From Quadrisphaera sp. DSM 44207 (lineage in GTDB: Bacteria > Actinomycetota > Actinomycetes > Actinomycetales > Quadrisphaeraceae): a stretch of 64,000 nt of DNA. The notes beneath the pieces are model-generated. The model ran no database searches and had not been told where the DNA came from. It saw nothing but the letters and a program-made list of their open reading frames with translations. The position numbers and the translations under genes are program-made. The stretch is from the NCBI RefSeq assembly GCF_900101335.1, contig NZ_FNKA01000002.1, positions 806,001 through 870,000 of the forward strand, in the 5' to 3' direction. Positions 1 through 7,749 of this stretch are shown here, one piece after another; positions within the stretch are counted from its first letter, which is position 1; each line of letters starts with the position of its first letter.

Positions 1-161
1 CCGGTTTCCCGGAGTTATCCCAGAGTCAGGGGCAGGTTGCTCACGTGTTACTCACCCGTTCGCCACTGATCACCCCCAGCAAGCTGGAGGATCACCGTTC
101 GACTTGCATGTGTTAAGCACGCCGCCAGCGTTCGTCCTGAGCCAGGATCAAACTCTCCGTT
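1..161 (-). rRNA. 16S rRNA, 5' end only (left rRNA operon, cut by window edge)
   Basis: The minus strand carries the conserved 16S start AGAGTTTGATCCTGGCTCAG, and the sequence is identical to 15567-15727 in the complete operon. Only the first ~160 nt are inside the window; the remainder of this operon lies beyond position 1. The 5' boundary is placed by homology and may be off by a few bases. Confidence 0.97.
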
Positions 162-382
162 GATGTCCGCACCAGCCCCCGCACGACACGGAGACCGGAC
201 ACTGGAACCAGCCCACCGAAGCGGACCAGAGATCGATCTGGCCTGAAAACACGCCCCTCCGACCCACCCGGGCCGAAGAGACCTGATCCATGCCACACAA
301 AGTCCCGACACTCCCCACCCAGCCCCATCCAGGGAACCGAGCACCAAAGCACCGACACCCATGGCATCGACATGTGACACGC

Positions 383-403
383 TGTTGAGTTCTCAAGGAA
401 CAG
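383..403 (-). promoter_or_regulatory. Conserved actinobacterial rRNA leader element (copy 1)
   Basis: On the transcribed strand this reads CTGTTCCTTGAGAACTCAAC, the block widely conserved in actinobacterial rRNA leaders and linked to antitermination and processing. Related blocks lie before 23S (about 13793-13815) and before 5S (about 10545-10570), as expected for processing sites within one transcript. The function is inferred from family knowledge. Confidence 0.7.
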
Positions 404-450
404 ACGCACACCGACCACGGCCTCCCAGCCGATCGCGGGGCAACTTCCCT

Positions 451-479
451 AGCGTAACCGAGTCGTCCGGCTCCGTCAA
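451..479 (-). promoter_or_regulatory. Promoter of the left rRNA operon
   Basis: The minus strand has TTGACG (474-479), a 17-nt spacer, then TACGCT (451-456), a good housekeeping sigma promoter. It lies just outside the shared leader block, so initiation here would give a leader of nearly 300 nt. The other operon has its own promoter at the equivalent position with a different sequence. Confidence 0.7.
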
Positions 480-912
480 CGACTTGCGCCGTTCCGGTCC
501 CCGACTCGGTAGGACCAACAGTACCGCACCGCGGGAGCCGTCCTCGACGAGGTCGAGGTCCTCGGCCTTCCAGAACCGTCCGGGGCTGCTGCCCGACGGC
601 AGCGGCCCCGGCGGCTGTGCTGAGCACTGCCGACGGGGTGTTCAGCGCCGCGGCCCTCGCCGTTGTTCCCGCGCTCGACGTGCTGACGTGCGGTCCCAGC
701 TCAGCCAGGCCGCCCGCACCGCCGTGCCCGCGAGGCCACCGACCCCGAGCGCGCCGCCGGCGCCCGACCGCCGCGGCGGCCGGCGTCCCGGCCGAGCACC
801 AGCACCCGTGCGGCGATCGTGGCGCGGGCGGGACGGCTGTGCCAGCACCTGGGCGCGACCGTCACCCGTGCGGCGCGGCGACCCGGCCAGCGGTGAGCGG
901 TCCGCAGCCGGC
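480..912. other. Intergenic stretch, no recognisable gene
   Basis: This 430-nt GC-rich stretch lies between the rRNA promoter and the end of the MazF-like gene. Open frames exist on both strands but are Arg/Pro-rich with no recognisable motif or ribosome binding site. No tRNA or strong terminator was seen. It may be decayed accessory DNA. Confidence 0.5.
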
Positions 913-1242
913 TCAGAGCCCGAGGTAGGTGCCGAGCTGGCGCCCGAGGCGGCCCAGCTCGGCTCGCGCCAGCAGGCCCCTGCGCGCCAGGAGCCGGCTG
1001 CGGTGGACGGGCTGGAGCGCGGTGACGTCGGCGTAGGACTCGTCGTAGCGGGTCAGCCCGGCGTCGCCGGTGAGGGGGATGTGCGTCGCCTCGGGGCCCC
1101 GCGTCCCCGTCACGGGCACCACCGCGACGTGGCCGAGGCGCGTGTTCAGCGCGTTGATGCTGACCACGACCGCCGGGTGCATGCCGAAGTCGGCGAAGTC
1201 GACGTCCCAGACCTCGCCGCGGAACGGCTCAGGCAGGGGCAC
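913..1242 (-). CDS. MazF/PemK-family toxin (endoribonuclease)
   Basis: The 109-residue product matches the MazF/PemK fold: an N-terminal beta strand GEVWDVDFADFGMHPAVVVS, a middle VAVVPVTGT strand, and a C-terminal ALQPVHRSRLL followed by a closing helix. MazF proteins are mRNA interferases that cleave single-stranded RNA when their antitoxin is lost. The GTG start at 1242 is chosen because it overlaps the antitoxin gene by 14 nt, typical of coupled toxin-antitoxin pairs. The same frame stays open far upstream to 2061 through a hydrolase remnant, so automatic annotation may predict an over-long fusion. Family assignment is fairly secure; activity is not shown. Confidence 0.8.
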   Translation of the reverse strand: MPLPEPFRGEVWDVDFADFGMHPAVVVSINALNTRLGHVAVVPVTGTRGPEATHIPLTGDAGLTRYDESYADVTALQPVHRSRLLARRGLLARAELGRLGRQLGTYLGL

Positions 1243-1492
1243 CGGGGGCCTCGCCGCTGCGCGCCGGCCGGACGCCGACGGGCAGCGGCGGGGTCTCGTC
1301 CCCGTAGAACGCCTCCACGCTGCGCGCCATCCGCTCCTCGGCCGCGCGGCGGTGCAGCAGCTCCAGCGCGGCCCTGACGATCTGGGTGCGGCCCTCCAGG
1401 CCGAGCACCTTCGCGTCGTCGCGCAGCTGCGCCGCCAGGTCGTGCCCGATCCTCGCCTGCCAGGTCTCCGAGGCCCCCGTCGTCGCCGCCAT
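1229..1492 (-). CDS. MazE-like antitoxin (probable ribbon-helix-helix type)
   Basis: This 87-residue protein directly precedes and overlaps the MazF-like toxin. Its N-terminal half (TWQARIGHDLAAQLRDDAKV, then GRTQIVRAALELLHRRAA) reads like a short strand plus two helices, as in ribbon-helix-helix DNA-binding antitoxins. The C-terminal part is charged and Pro-rich, suited to wrapping a toxin. By family precedent it would neutralise the toxin and repress the pair's promoter. It starts with ATG at 1492. Assignment depends largely on position next to the toxin. Confidence 0.65.
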   Translation of the reverse strand: MAATTGASETWQARIGHDLAAQLRDDAKVLGLEGRTQIVRAALELLHRRAAEERMARSVEAFYGDETPPLPVGVRPARSGEAPGAPA

Positions 1493-1523
1493 GCGTAGAC
1501 GATCTGCCGTGCAGCCGCGGTGG

Positions 1524-2061
1524 TCAAGCGGCGAGGGTCGCGGGACGCCGGCCGCTCCTCAGCGGGCGCCGGCCGGGCGTCGAGGAAGTCGAGGGCGTCG
1601 AGCACCCGCCGGGTGAGCAGCGACGCGGCGGCCGGCTCGTACGACGGCAGCGAGCGGTCGGCGAAGAGGTGCTGGTCGCCGGGGTAGAGGAACAGCTGCG
1701 CGCCCTCGGCCTCCTCGACGAGCGCGCGGGCGGCCTCGAGGTCGCCCTCGTCGACGAAGAACGGGTCCGCCTCCATCGCGTGCACCTGCACCGGCACTCC
1801 CGCAGGCCAGGCCGGGCCGAACGCCGACGCCGGGACGCAGGAGTGGAGCAGGAACGCCACCCGCGCTCCGGGCCGGGTCTGCGCCAGCTCCTGGGCCGGC
1901 AGCACGCCGAGGGAGGAGCCGGCGTAGACCAGGTCGGCGGGCAGCCCCTGCACCGCCCGCTCGCCGCGCTGGACCACCTCGTCGAACCCGATCTCCCGCA
2001 CGTGGCGCAGCCAGGACTCGACGATCCACGGTGTTCCAGGACTGCGCGGGCCTTCGGGCAC
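1524..2061 (-). pseudogene. Dienelactone hydrolase family fragment (5'-truncated, no own stop)
   Basis: The frame encodes the C-terminal two thirds of a dienelactone hydrolase-type alpha/beta hydrolase: a GSSLG nucleophile elbow, GVPVQVHAMEADPFFVDEGD with the acid residue, and FLYPGDQHLFADRSLPSY with the catalytic His. The first ~50 residues, including the usual N-terminal strand, are missing; the sequence upstream of VREIGFDEV does not fit the family. There is also no stop after the domain; the frame reads on through the antitoxin region into the toxin frame. The simplest reading is a decayed gene cut at both ends, consistent with rearrangement next to a recombinase. Confidence 0.65.
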
Positions 2062-2103
2062 GCGGACGCGGCCCGGGCACCGCCCCGCGCGTCCGGACGG
2101 GGG

Positions 2104-2481
2104 TCAACGCGCCAGGGGGTCCGGCAGCACGCTGGTGCGGGGGACCTCGACCACGTCACCGGCGAGGTCGCGCAGGCGGGCGCTCCGGGCGGTGAGCGCG
2201 ACGACGGTCCACGGCTGGGCGCGCCCGGCGCGCACCACGGTGGCCCCGGGCGCGGGCAGGTGCCCCTCGACGCCGGTGGCGTGCACCACGTGCAGGGCGG
2301 TAGCGGCTGCGGCGTCGGCGGCCAGGGCCGCGGCGTCCTCGGGATCGGCCGCGGCCGGCACCGCCAGGGTGAGCAGCACGGTGACCAGCCGCTGCTCCGG
2401 CGGCCGGTCCGCCGCTCCGTCGGCGGCCCCGCCCGCAGGTCCGCCGGCAGGTCCGCCCGGGTCGGCGTCCGGCGGGCTCAC
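2104..2481 (-). CDS. Hypothetical protein coupled to recombinase gene
   Basis: A 125-residue protein of unknown function. Its ATG (2481) overlaps the stop of the upstream recombinase gene as ATGA, so the two are probably translationally coupled. The first ~30 residues are Gly/Ala/Asp-rich and likely disordered. The rest alternates short hydrophobic strands (RLVTVLLTLAVP, GATVVRAG, WTVVALTA) and has no Cys, transmembrane helix or known motif. I do not recognise the family. Context suggests an accessory gene travelling with the recombinase. Confidence 0.5.
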   Translation of the reverse strand: MSPPDADPGGPAGGPAGGAADGAADRPPEQRLVTVLLTLAVPAAADPEDAAALAADAAAATALHVVHATGVEGHLPAPGATVVRAGRAQPWTVVALTARSARLRDLAGDVVEVPRTSVLPDPLAR

Positions 2482-3161
2482 CAGCGGGCCCGCCGACCGC
2501 CCGAGCGGACGGGACGGGCACCGTCCACCGGCGCGGCCCGGGACGGCGCGGGTGCAGCCGTCCCGGCGCTGTCACGGCCGAGGGAGCGGTAGACGGTGCT
2601 GCGCGAGACCCCCAGCAGCGCCCCGATCTCGGCGACGGTGTGCTCCCGCTCCTCGTACAGGCGCCGGGCCACGGCCCGCTGGGCGCCGGTGAGCTTGGCC
2701 GGGCGCCCACCCGTGCGGCCGCGAGCGCGGGCGGCCGCCAGGCCGGCCAGGGTGCGATCCCGGATGACCTCGCGCTCGAACTGGGCCAGGGCGCCGAAGA
2801 GGTGGAAGACCAACCGGCCACCGGGCGTGGTGGTGTCGATGGACTCGCGCAGGGAGCGGAACCCCACCCCGCGGGCCTCGAGCTCGGTGACCACCTCGAT
2901 CAGGTGGCGCAGGGAGCGGCCGAGGCGGTCCAGGCGCCAGACCACCAGGGTGTCCCCCGGACGCAGCGCCTCCAGCACCTGCTCCAGCGCCGGGCGGTGC
3001 TGCAGGGAACCGCTGGCGCACTCGCTCCAGGTGCGCCAGCACCCGGCCGCGGCCAGCTCGTCGGTCTGCAGGTCCAGGTTCTGCTCCGCGGTGGAGGCGC
3101 GCGCGTAGCCGAGCAGGTGCCCGCTGAGTCGCCCCGTCGGTCGCCCCGTGGGTGTCGCCAT
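2478..3161 (-). CDS. Serine recombinase (resolvase/invertase family)
   Basis: The 227-residue protein has the small serine recombinase layout. The N-terminal catalytic domain contains LGYARASTAEQNLDLQ with the nucleophile at about Ser23, then DTLVVWRLDRLGRSLRHL with the conserved arginines, and GRLVFHLFGALAQFEREVIR leading into the long E helix. The C-terminal DNA-binding domain ends in a helix-turn-helix (VAEIGALLGVSRSTVYRSL). Such enzymes cut and rejoin DNA through a 5'-phosphoserine link at short inverted sites. ATG 3161 is chosen because the family motif begins about 17 residues later. No transposase or paired res sites were found nearby, so its substrate is unknown. Confidence 0.9.
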   Translation of the reverse strand: MATPTGRPTGRLSGHLLGYARASTAEQNLDLQTDELAAAGCWRTWSECASGSLQHRPALEQVLEALRPGDTLVVWRLDRLGRSLRHLIEVVTELEARGVGFRSLRESIDTTTPGGRLVFHLFGALAQFEREVIRDRTLAGLAAARARGRTGGRPAKLTGAQRAVARRLYEEREHTVAEIGALLGVSRSTVYRSLGRDSAGTAAPAPSRAAPVDGARPVRSGGRRARW

Positions 3162-3363
3162 GGCCGCTGACCGTGCCAGGAGCGTCCGACAGCCCCGCAC
3201 CCGGGCCGCGCGTCGCGGACGGGCGTCCAGTGGGCAGACTGGTCCACCCAGTGCGTCGAGGAGGATCCCGGTGTCCGACCGTGCAGGCCGGCGAAGCGCG
3301 GCGGCCGGTCCGCGTCCGCGAGCTGGCCCTGCGGCTGGTGGACGCCGCCGCCGGGGACGCAGC

Positions 3364-4434
3364 GTGAGGCGCAGCACGAGGCACGGCGCGGGCCACGGCG
3401 CGGCGTTCGGCAGCGGGTGCGTGCTGGCCGCGGCCGTGCTGTGGGGAACGACGGGCACCGCGGCGGTGCTGGCACCCGGTGTCGGCTCGCTCGCGGTCGG
3501 GGCGGCGGCGATGGGCGTCGGCGGCCTGCTGCAGGCGGCGGTCGCGCTCGGCGCGGTGCGCGCCCACCGCGCCGGCCTGTCGGCGCAGCGGCGCACGCTG
3601 GCGGTGGCCGCCGCCGCGGTGGCGGTGTACCCGCTGGCCTTCTACTCCTCGATGCGCCTGGCCGGGGTCGCGGTCGGCACGGTCGTGTCCATCGGCTCGG
3701 CGCCGGTGGCGGCCGCCCTCGTCGAGCGCGTCGTCGACCGCAGGCCGCTGTCGCGCCGCTGGGCGCTCGGCGCCGCTGCCGGCGTGCTCGGCGTCCTGGC
3801 GCTGGCGATCGCCCGTGCCGGCCAGGAGGCGGTGACCGGCGCTCCTGGCGCTCCCGGCGCGCGGCCGGTGCTGGGCATCGCGCTCGGTCTGCTGGCCGGA
3901 GCCACCTACGCGCTGTACTCCTGGGCCGCCGCGCGGATGATGCGCCGCGGACTGCCCTCCCGCCCGGTCATGGGCGCGGTCTTCGGGTCCGGCGGCGTCC
4001 TGCTGCTGCCGGTGCTGCTGCTCACCGGCGCTCCCGTCGTCGCGTCCTGGTCGAACCTCGCGGTCGTGGCCTACCTGGCCGTCGTGCCGATGTTCCTCGG
4101 CTACGTGCTGTTCGGCCGGGGCCTGGCCACCGTCCCCGCGAGCACCGCCACCTCCCTGTCCCTGCTCGAGCCCGCCGTGGCCGCGGTCATCGCCGTCCTG
4201 GTCCTGCACGAACGGCTGCCGGCCCTGGGCTGGGCGGGGATGGCGGTCCTGCTCGCCAGCCTGGTGGTGCTGACCTCGGGCCCGGGCCGGCAGCGCCGGG
4301 ACCCGGACCGGCAGCACCCGGCCGCGGCGCCGTCGAGGCACGCTGTCGCAGAGACGGACGTCGTCGCGACACGGTCGGGGACCGCGCCAGCGGCGGACCC
4401 GCCGAGCACGCAGGCGTGTCGCGAAACCCTGTAG
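3364..4434 (+). CDS. EamA/DMT-superfamily transporter
   Basis: A 356-residue membrane protein with about ten hydrophobic helices arranged as two EamA repeats. The first repeat runs from VLAAAVLWGTTGTAAVLAPG to LGVLALAIARAG. The second runs from GIALGLLAGATYALYSWAAA to the end of the membrane region, including STATSLSLLEPAVAAVIAVL, the family's typical final-helix motif. EamA carriers export metabolites or drugs; the substrate cannot be told here. The GTG at 3364 is used because the frame upstream is low-complexity Arg-rich. The last ~60 residues are polar and likely a cytoplasmic tail. It is transcribed divergently from the recombinase. Confidence 0.8.
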   Translation: MRRSTRHGAGHGAAFGSGCVLAAAVLWGTTGTAAVLAPGVGSLAVGAAAMGVGGLLQAAVALGAVRAHRAGLSAQRRTLAVAAAAVAVYPLAFYSSMRLAGVAVGTVVSIGSAPVAAALVERVVDRRPLSRRWALGAAAGVLGVLALAIARAGQEAVTGAPGAPGARPVLGIALGLLAGATYALYSWAAARMMRRGLPSRPVMGAVFGSGGVLLLPVLLLTGAPVVASWSNLAVVAYLAVVPMFLGYVLFGRGLATVPASTATSLSLLEPAVAAVIAVLVLHERLPALGWAGMAVLLASLVVLTSGPGRQRRDPDRQHPAAAPSRHAVAETDVVATRSGTAPAADPPSTQACRETL

Positions 4435-4517
4435 CGGGATCGACGTCGCACCAGCGCCGCACCGGGACGTTCGCGGCACGGGGCCCGGGAGCACCGGCCC
4501 GCCGGGCCGCTCACCGC

Positions 4518-5945
4518 TCACCGCACCGCGACGGCCTGCTGCGCCTGCGGCAGCCGGACCCGGCGCTGGGTCACGGTGGTCGCCAGCGCGTCGTCGTGGG
4601 TGATGAGGACGAGGGCGCAGTCGTGGCGGTCGAGCTGCTCGAGCAGGCAGCGGACGGTCTCCTCCTGGGTGATCAGGTCCAGGCGGGAGGTCGGCTCGTC
4701 GGCGACGACGAGCGCCGGGTCCGGCAGCACCGCGCGCACGACCGCCAGGCGCTGCAGCTCGCCGCCGGAGACCTGGCCGGGGCGGCGCTCCAGCAGGGCC
4801 GCGGACAGCCGCAGCGCGGCGAGCAGCTGCTCCACGCGCGCGGGGTCGACCCGGTGGCGGCGCACGACGTCGCCGAGGGCGTGCCGCAGCGCGACCCGCG
4901 GAGGAAAGGCGAGCGCCGGGTCCTGGTAGAGCTTCTGCGCCCGCCCGCCGCCCAGCACCGGGTCGTGGTGCACCCCTCCGGCGTCCGGACGCCGCAGGCG
5001 CAGCAGGACGTCGCCCAGCGTCGTCTTGCCCGAGCCGCTGGGACCGGTCAGCGCCACCCGCTCCCCGGCGCGCACCTGCAGCGCCAGGTCGGTGAACAGG
5101 ACCTCGTCGCCGTGCGCCGCGGTCAGCCCGGACGCCGCCACCAGCACCCGGCCCTCCCCCGCGCTCCGGCCGTCCGCGCTGCGGTCGGCCGGTGCCCAGC
5201 GGGCGGGCTCGGCGGCCAGCAGCCGCCTCGTCCAGGGGTGCTCCGGGCGCTCGAGCACCGAGGAGGCCTCCCCGCGCTCGACGACGGCGGCGTCGCGCAT
5301 CACGAGGACCTCCCCGCCGAGGCCGCGCGCCAGGTCCAGGTCGTGGGTGATGGTCAGCAGCGCGCCGCCGCGCTCGACGTGCCGGCGCAGCAGGGCGAGC
5401 AGGTCCGCCCGGGCGAGCTCGTCGAGGCCCTTGGACGGCTCATCGGCGAGGAGCACGCGGGCGCCGCCGGCGGTGGCGGCGGCGAAGGCGACCCGCTGGG
5501 CCATGCCGCCGGACAGGGTGTGCGGGAAGGCCCGCTCCTCGCGGGCGAGGCCCACCGCGGCGAGCGCATCGCGGGCGCGTCCGCGCGCGGTGCGACGGTC
5601 CCGCAGCACCACCCTGGCCCCCTCGGCCACCTGCGACCCCACCCGCATCGTGGGGTCAAGGGCCAGGACCGGCTCCTGCGGCAGCAGGGCCAGCTCGCGC
5701 CCCCACAGCCGGCGCCGCCGCGCCGCGTCGGCGAGGTCGTGGGCGGCGCCGTCGAAGGCGGCGCGCCCGGTGACCGCCAGCTCCGGGGGGAGGGTGCCCA
5801 TGACCGCGTGGGCGAACAGGGACTTGCCCGAGCCGCTCTCCCCCACGATCGTCGTCGCTCGCCCCGGCTCGAGGCGCACGTCGGCGACCTCGGCGAGCAC
5901 GCGGCCCTGCGAGCGCACCAGGACCTCGTGCACGTGCACGCTCAC
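4518..5945 (-). CDS. ABC importer ATPase, two fused nucleotide-binding domains (DppD-DppF type)
   Basis: A 475-residue protein with two complete ABC domains. The first has Walker A GESGSGKS, signature LSGGMAQR and Walker B VLLADEPSKGLDE. The second has Walker A GPSGSGKT, signature VSGGELQR and Walker B LVVADEPTSRLDL. Each is followed by a switch His (TITHD, LITHD). Oligopeptide/nickel importers usually use two separate ATPases; here they are one chain. The GTG start (5945) overlaps the stop of the upstream permease gene by 4 nt (GTGA). As last gene of the importer operon it would power uptake at the inner face of the membrane. Confidence 0.9.
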   Translation of the reverse strand: MSVHVHEVLVRSQGRVLAEVADVRLEPGRATTIVGESGSGKSLFAHAVMGTLPPELAVTGRAAFDGAAHDLADAARRRRLWGRELALLPQEPVLALDPTMRVGSQVAEGARVVLRDRRTARGRARDALAAVGLAREERAFPHTLSGGMAQRVAFAAATAGGARVLLADEPSKGLDELARADLLALLRRHVERGGALLTITHDLDLARGLGGEVLVMRDAAVVERGEASSVLERPEHPWTRRLLAAEPARWAPADRSADGRSAGEGRVLVAASGLTAAHGDEVLFTDLALQVRAGERVALTGPSGSGKTTLGDVLLRLRRPDAGGVHHDPVLGGGRAQKLYQDPALAFPPRVALRHALGDVVRRHRVDPARVEQLLAALRLSAALLERRPGQVSGGELQRLAVVRAVLPDPALVVADEPTSRLDLITQEETVRCLLEQLDRHDCALVLITHDDALATTVTQRRVRLPQAQQAVAVR

Positions 5946-6793
5946 GGGACGTCCCCGCGCAGACCGAGCAGCCCGACCAGCACGGCGGCCAGCACGAGCA
6001 CGGGCGCCAGCGCCGTCCACGGCGCCTCGGACCAGAACGGGAAGGCCTCCGTGACCATCAGCCCGAGCTCGGGCGTCGGCGGTGGCGCACCGACGCCGAC
6101 GAAGCCGAGCGTGGACAGCGCGAGCACCGAGGTCCCGACGCCGAACGCGGCCATCGCGGCCAGCACCGGGCGCAGGTCCGGCCACAGGTGCCGGCGCACG
6201 ACGTGAGCGGGGCCGAGGCGCAGCAGCCCGGCCGCCTGCACCGCCGGGCTGGCGAGCACCGCTCCCGAGCGGGCCCGCACGACGCGGAAGTACTCCACCC
6301 ACTGCGCCAGGGCGAGCCCGCCGAACAGCGCCCACAGGCTCCCCCCGGCGGCGGCTGAGGCGATCAGGACGACGAGCAGGAGCGGGAGCGCGACGAGCAC
6401 CTCCGAGATCCCGCGCAGCGCCGCGTCGACGACCCCGCGCCGCCACGCGGCCAGCACGCCGGCGCCGGCGCCGAGCAGCGCCGCGACCGCCACGGCGAGC
6501 AGGGCCAGGGAGAGGGACAGGCGCGTCGCGGACACCAGGCGCGCGGCCACGCTGCGGCCGAGGTGGTCGCGCCCGAGGGGCTCGGCGAGGGTCGGTGCCT
6601 CCAGGGAGCGGGCGAGGTCCTGCGCGGTCGGGTCGCGCCACACCAGGGGGCCGAGCAGCGCGAGCAGGACGAGCCCGGCGAGCACCGCCGCCGCGAGCAC
6701 CTGGCTCCCGGTGGCCCGGGGCAGCGACACGGCCCGGCGCAGCGACACGGCCCGGGGCAGCGCCCGGACCAGCGGGGGGGTCCGGCGGCCCAT
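5942..6793 (-). CDS. ABC importer permease (DppC/NikC type)
   Basis: A 283-residue permease with about six helices. It has the DppC-family N-terminal helix and the following GRDHLGRSVAARLVSATRLS segment. The EAA coupling loop reads SPAVQAAGLLRLGPAHVVRRHLWPDL, and the family's C-terminal TLGFVGVGAPPPTPELGLMV is present. It would pair with the DppB-type protein encoded just upstream to form the membrane channel. The ATG (6793) overlaps the stop of the upstream gene by 1 nt. N-terminal residues contain a short Arg/Leu/Ser-rich direct repeat (RAVSLRRAVSLPRA). Confidence 0.88.
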   Translation of the reverse strand: MGRRTPPLVRALPRAVSLRRAVSLPRATGSQVLAAAVLAGLVLLALLGPLVWRDPTAQDLARSLEAPTLAEPLGRDHLGRSVAARLVSATRLSLSLALLAVAVAALLGAGAGVLAAWRRGVVDAALRGISEVLVALPLLLVVLIASAAAGGSLWALFGGLALAQWVEYFRVVRARSGAVLASPAVQAAGLLRLGPAHVVRRHLWPDLRPVLAAMAAFGVGTSVLALSTLGFVGVGAPPPTPELGLMVTEAFPFWSEAPWTALAPVLVLAAVLVGLLGLRGDVP

Positions 6794-7749
6794 CACGCGA
6801 TGCCGGCCCGGGCGCGCGGTCGCGGGTCGAGCGCGAGCGTCGCCAGGTCGACCACGGCGTCGATCGCCACGACGAGCAGCGCGAGCGCGAGCGCGGTCGC
6901 CTGCAGCACCGGCACGTCGCGCCAGAAGACCGCGTGCACCAGGGCGTGCCCCAGGCCCGGCCACGCGAACAGGCTCTCCACGACGACCACGCCCTCGACG
7001 AGCACCAGCGCCTGGGCACCGAGGTAGGCGACCAGCGTCACCCCGGTGTTGCGGGCCACGTGGCGCACGAGCACCGCACGGGGCCGCAGCCCCTTGGTCT
7101 CGGCGAAGCGGACGTGCTCGCTCGCCATCACCTGCCCGACGGCGTCCCGCGCGATCCGGGCGAACAGGCCCGACAGGCCGACGGCGAGCGTCAGCGCCGG
7201 CAGCACGACGCTGCTGCGCTCCGCGTGCCCCCCGACGGGCAGGACGCCGAGGTGCACCGCGAGGACGAGCACGAGGACCAGCCCGAGCAGGAACGGCGGC
7301 AGCGCCCGGGCCCCGGCCACCCACAGCGACGTCAGGCGGTCCAGGGCACCGCCGGGGCGCAGGGCCGCGAGCGCGCCGAGGACGGTGCCGGCGCCGAACG
7401 CCGTCGCCAGGGCCACCGCCGCCAGGTGCGCCGTGCTGGCCAGCGCCAGGGACAGCTCGTGCCAGACGCCCGCCCCGGTGACGAGCGAGGTGCCCAGGTC
7501 GAAGCGGGCGAGGTCGCCGAGCCAGGCGAGCAGCTGCTGCCAGGCGGGCCGGTCCAGGCCCAGCTCGGCGCGCACGGCCTCGGCGCTCGCCGCGCTGACC
7601 TGGTCGTAGCCGTAGCGGCCCGCGGCGATGCGGAAGGCGACGTCGCCGGGCAGGCCCTGCACGATCGCGAAGCAGGCCACCGCGACCGCCAGCGCGACGG
7701 CGACGCCCTGCGCGGCCCGCTGCGCGAGCACCCGCGCCGCGCCGCTCAC
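6793..7749 (-). CDS. ABC importer permease (DppB/NikB type)
   Basis: A 318-residue permease of the DppB family: an N-terminal helix followed by the large extracytoplasmic loop (GDVAFRIAAGRYGYDQVS, LGLDRPAWQQLLAWLGDLARFDLGTS), five further helices, and the EAA loop ASEHVRFAETKGLRPRAVLV. The C-terminal VVVESLFAWPGLGHALVHAV is a strong family signature. The GTG start at 7749 overlaps the binding-protein gene's stop as GTGA, so the four importer genes form one tightly coupled operon. Confidence 0.9.
   Translation of the reverse strand: MSGAARVLAQRAAQGVAVALAVAVACFAIVQGLPGDVAFRIAAGRYGYDQVSAASAEAVRAELGLDRPAWQQLLAWLGDLARFDLGTSLVTGAGVWHELSLALASTAHLAAVALATAFGAGTVLGALAALRPGGALDRLTSLWVAGARALPPFLLGLVLVLVLAVHLGVLPVGGHAERSSVVLPALTLAVGLSGLFARIARDAVGQVMASEHVRFAETKGLRPRAVLVRHVARNTGVTLVAYLGAQALVLVEGVVVVESLFAWPGLGHALVHAVFWRDVPVLQATALALALLVVAIDAVVDLATLALDPRPRARAGIA

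Larger units (their letters stand above)
1..437 (-). repeat. Duplicated rRNA 16S-start/leader block, copy 1
   Basis: This block matches 15567-16003 over all 437 bases (offset 15566), covering the 16S 5' end and about 276 nt of leader. Identity stops abruptly at 437/16003, just before the promoters, which differ. Such identity is expected where rRNA operons are homogenised by gene conversion. The leader contains the conserved ttgagttctcaaggaacag element at about 385-403. Confidence 0.95.

Noticed and set aside
2478-3161. Tn3-type transposon around the serine recombinase
   Set aside because: No transposase, terminal inverted repeats or target duplication visible within several kb.
4435-4517. 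Bidirectional terminator between EamA and ABC genes
   Set aside because: Only a 6-bp CGGCCC/GGGCCG stem was found, not distinguishable from background in this GC-rich DNA.
3417-6206. 929-codon plus-strand frame across the EamA and ABC genes
   Set aside because: Arg/Gly/Ala-rich shadow of real genes on both strands, typical of 75% G+C DNA; the ABC motifs are on the minus strand.
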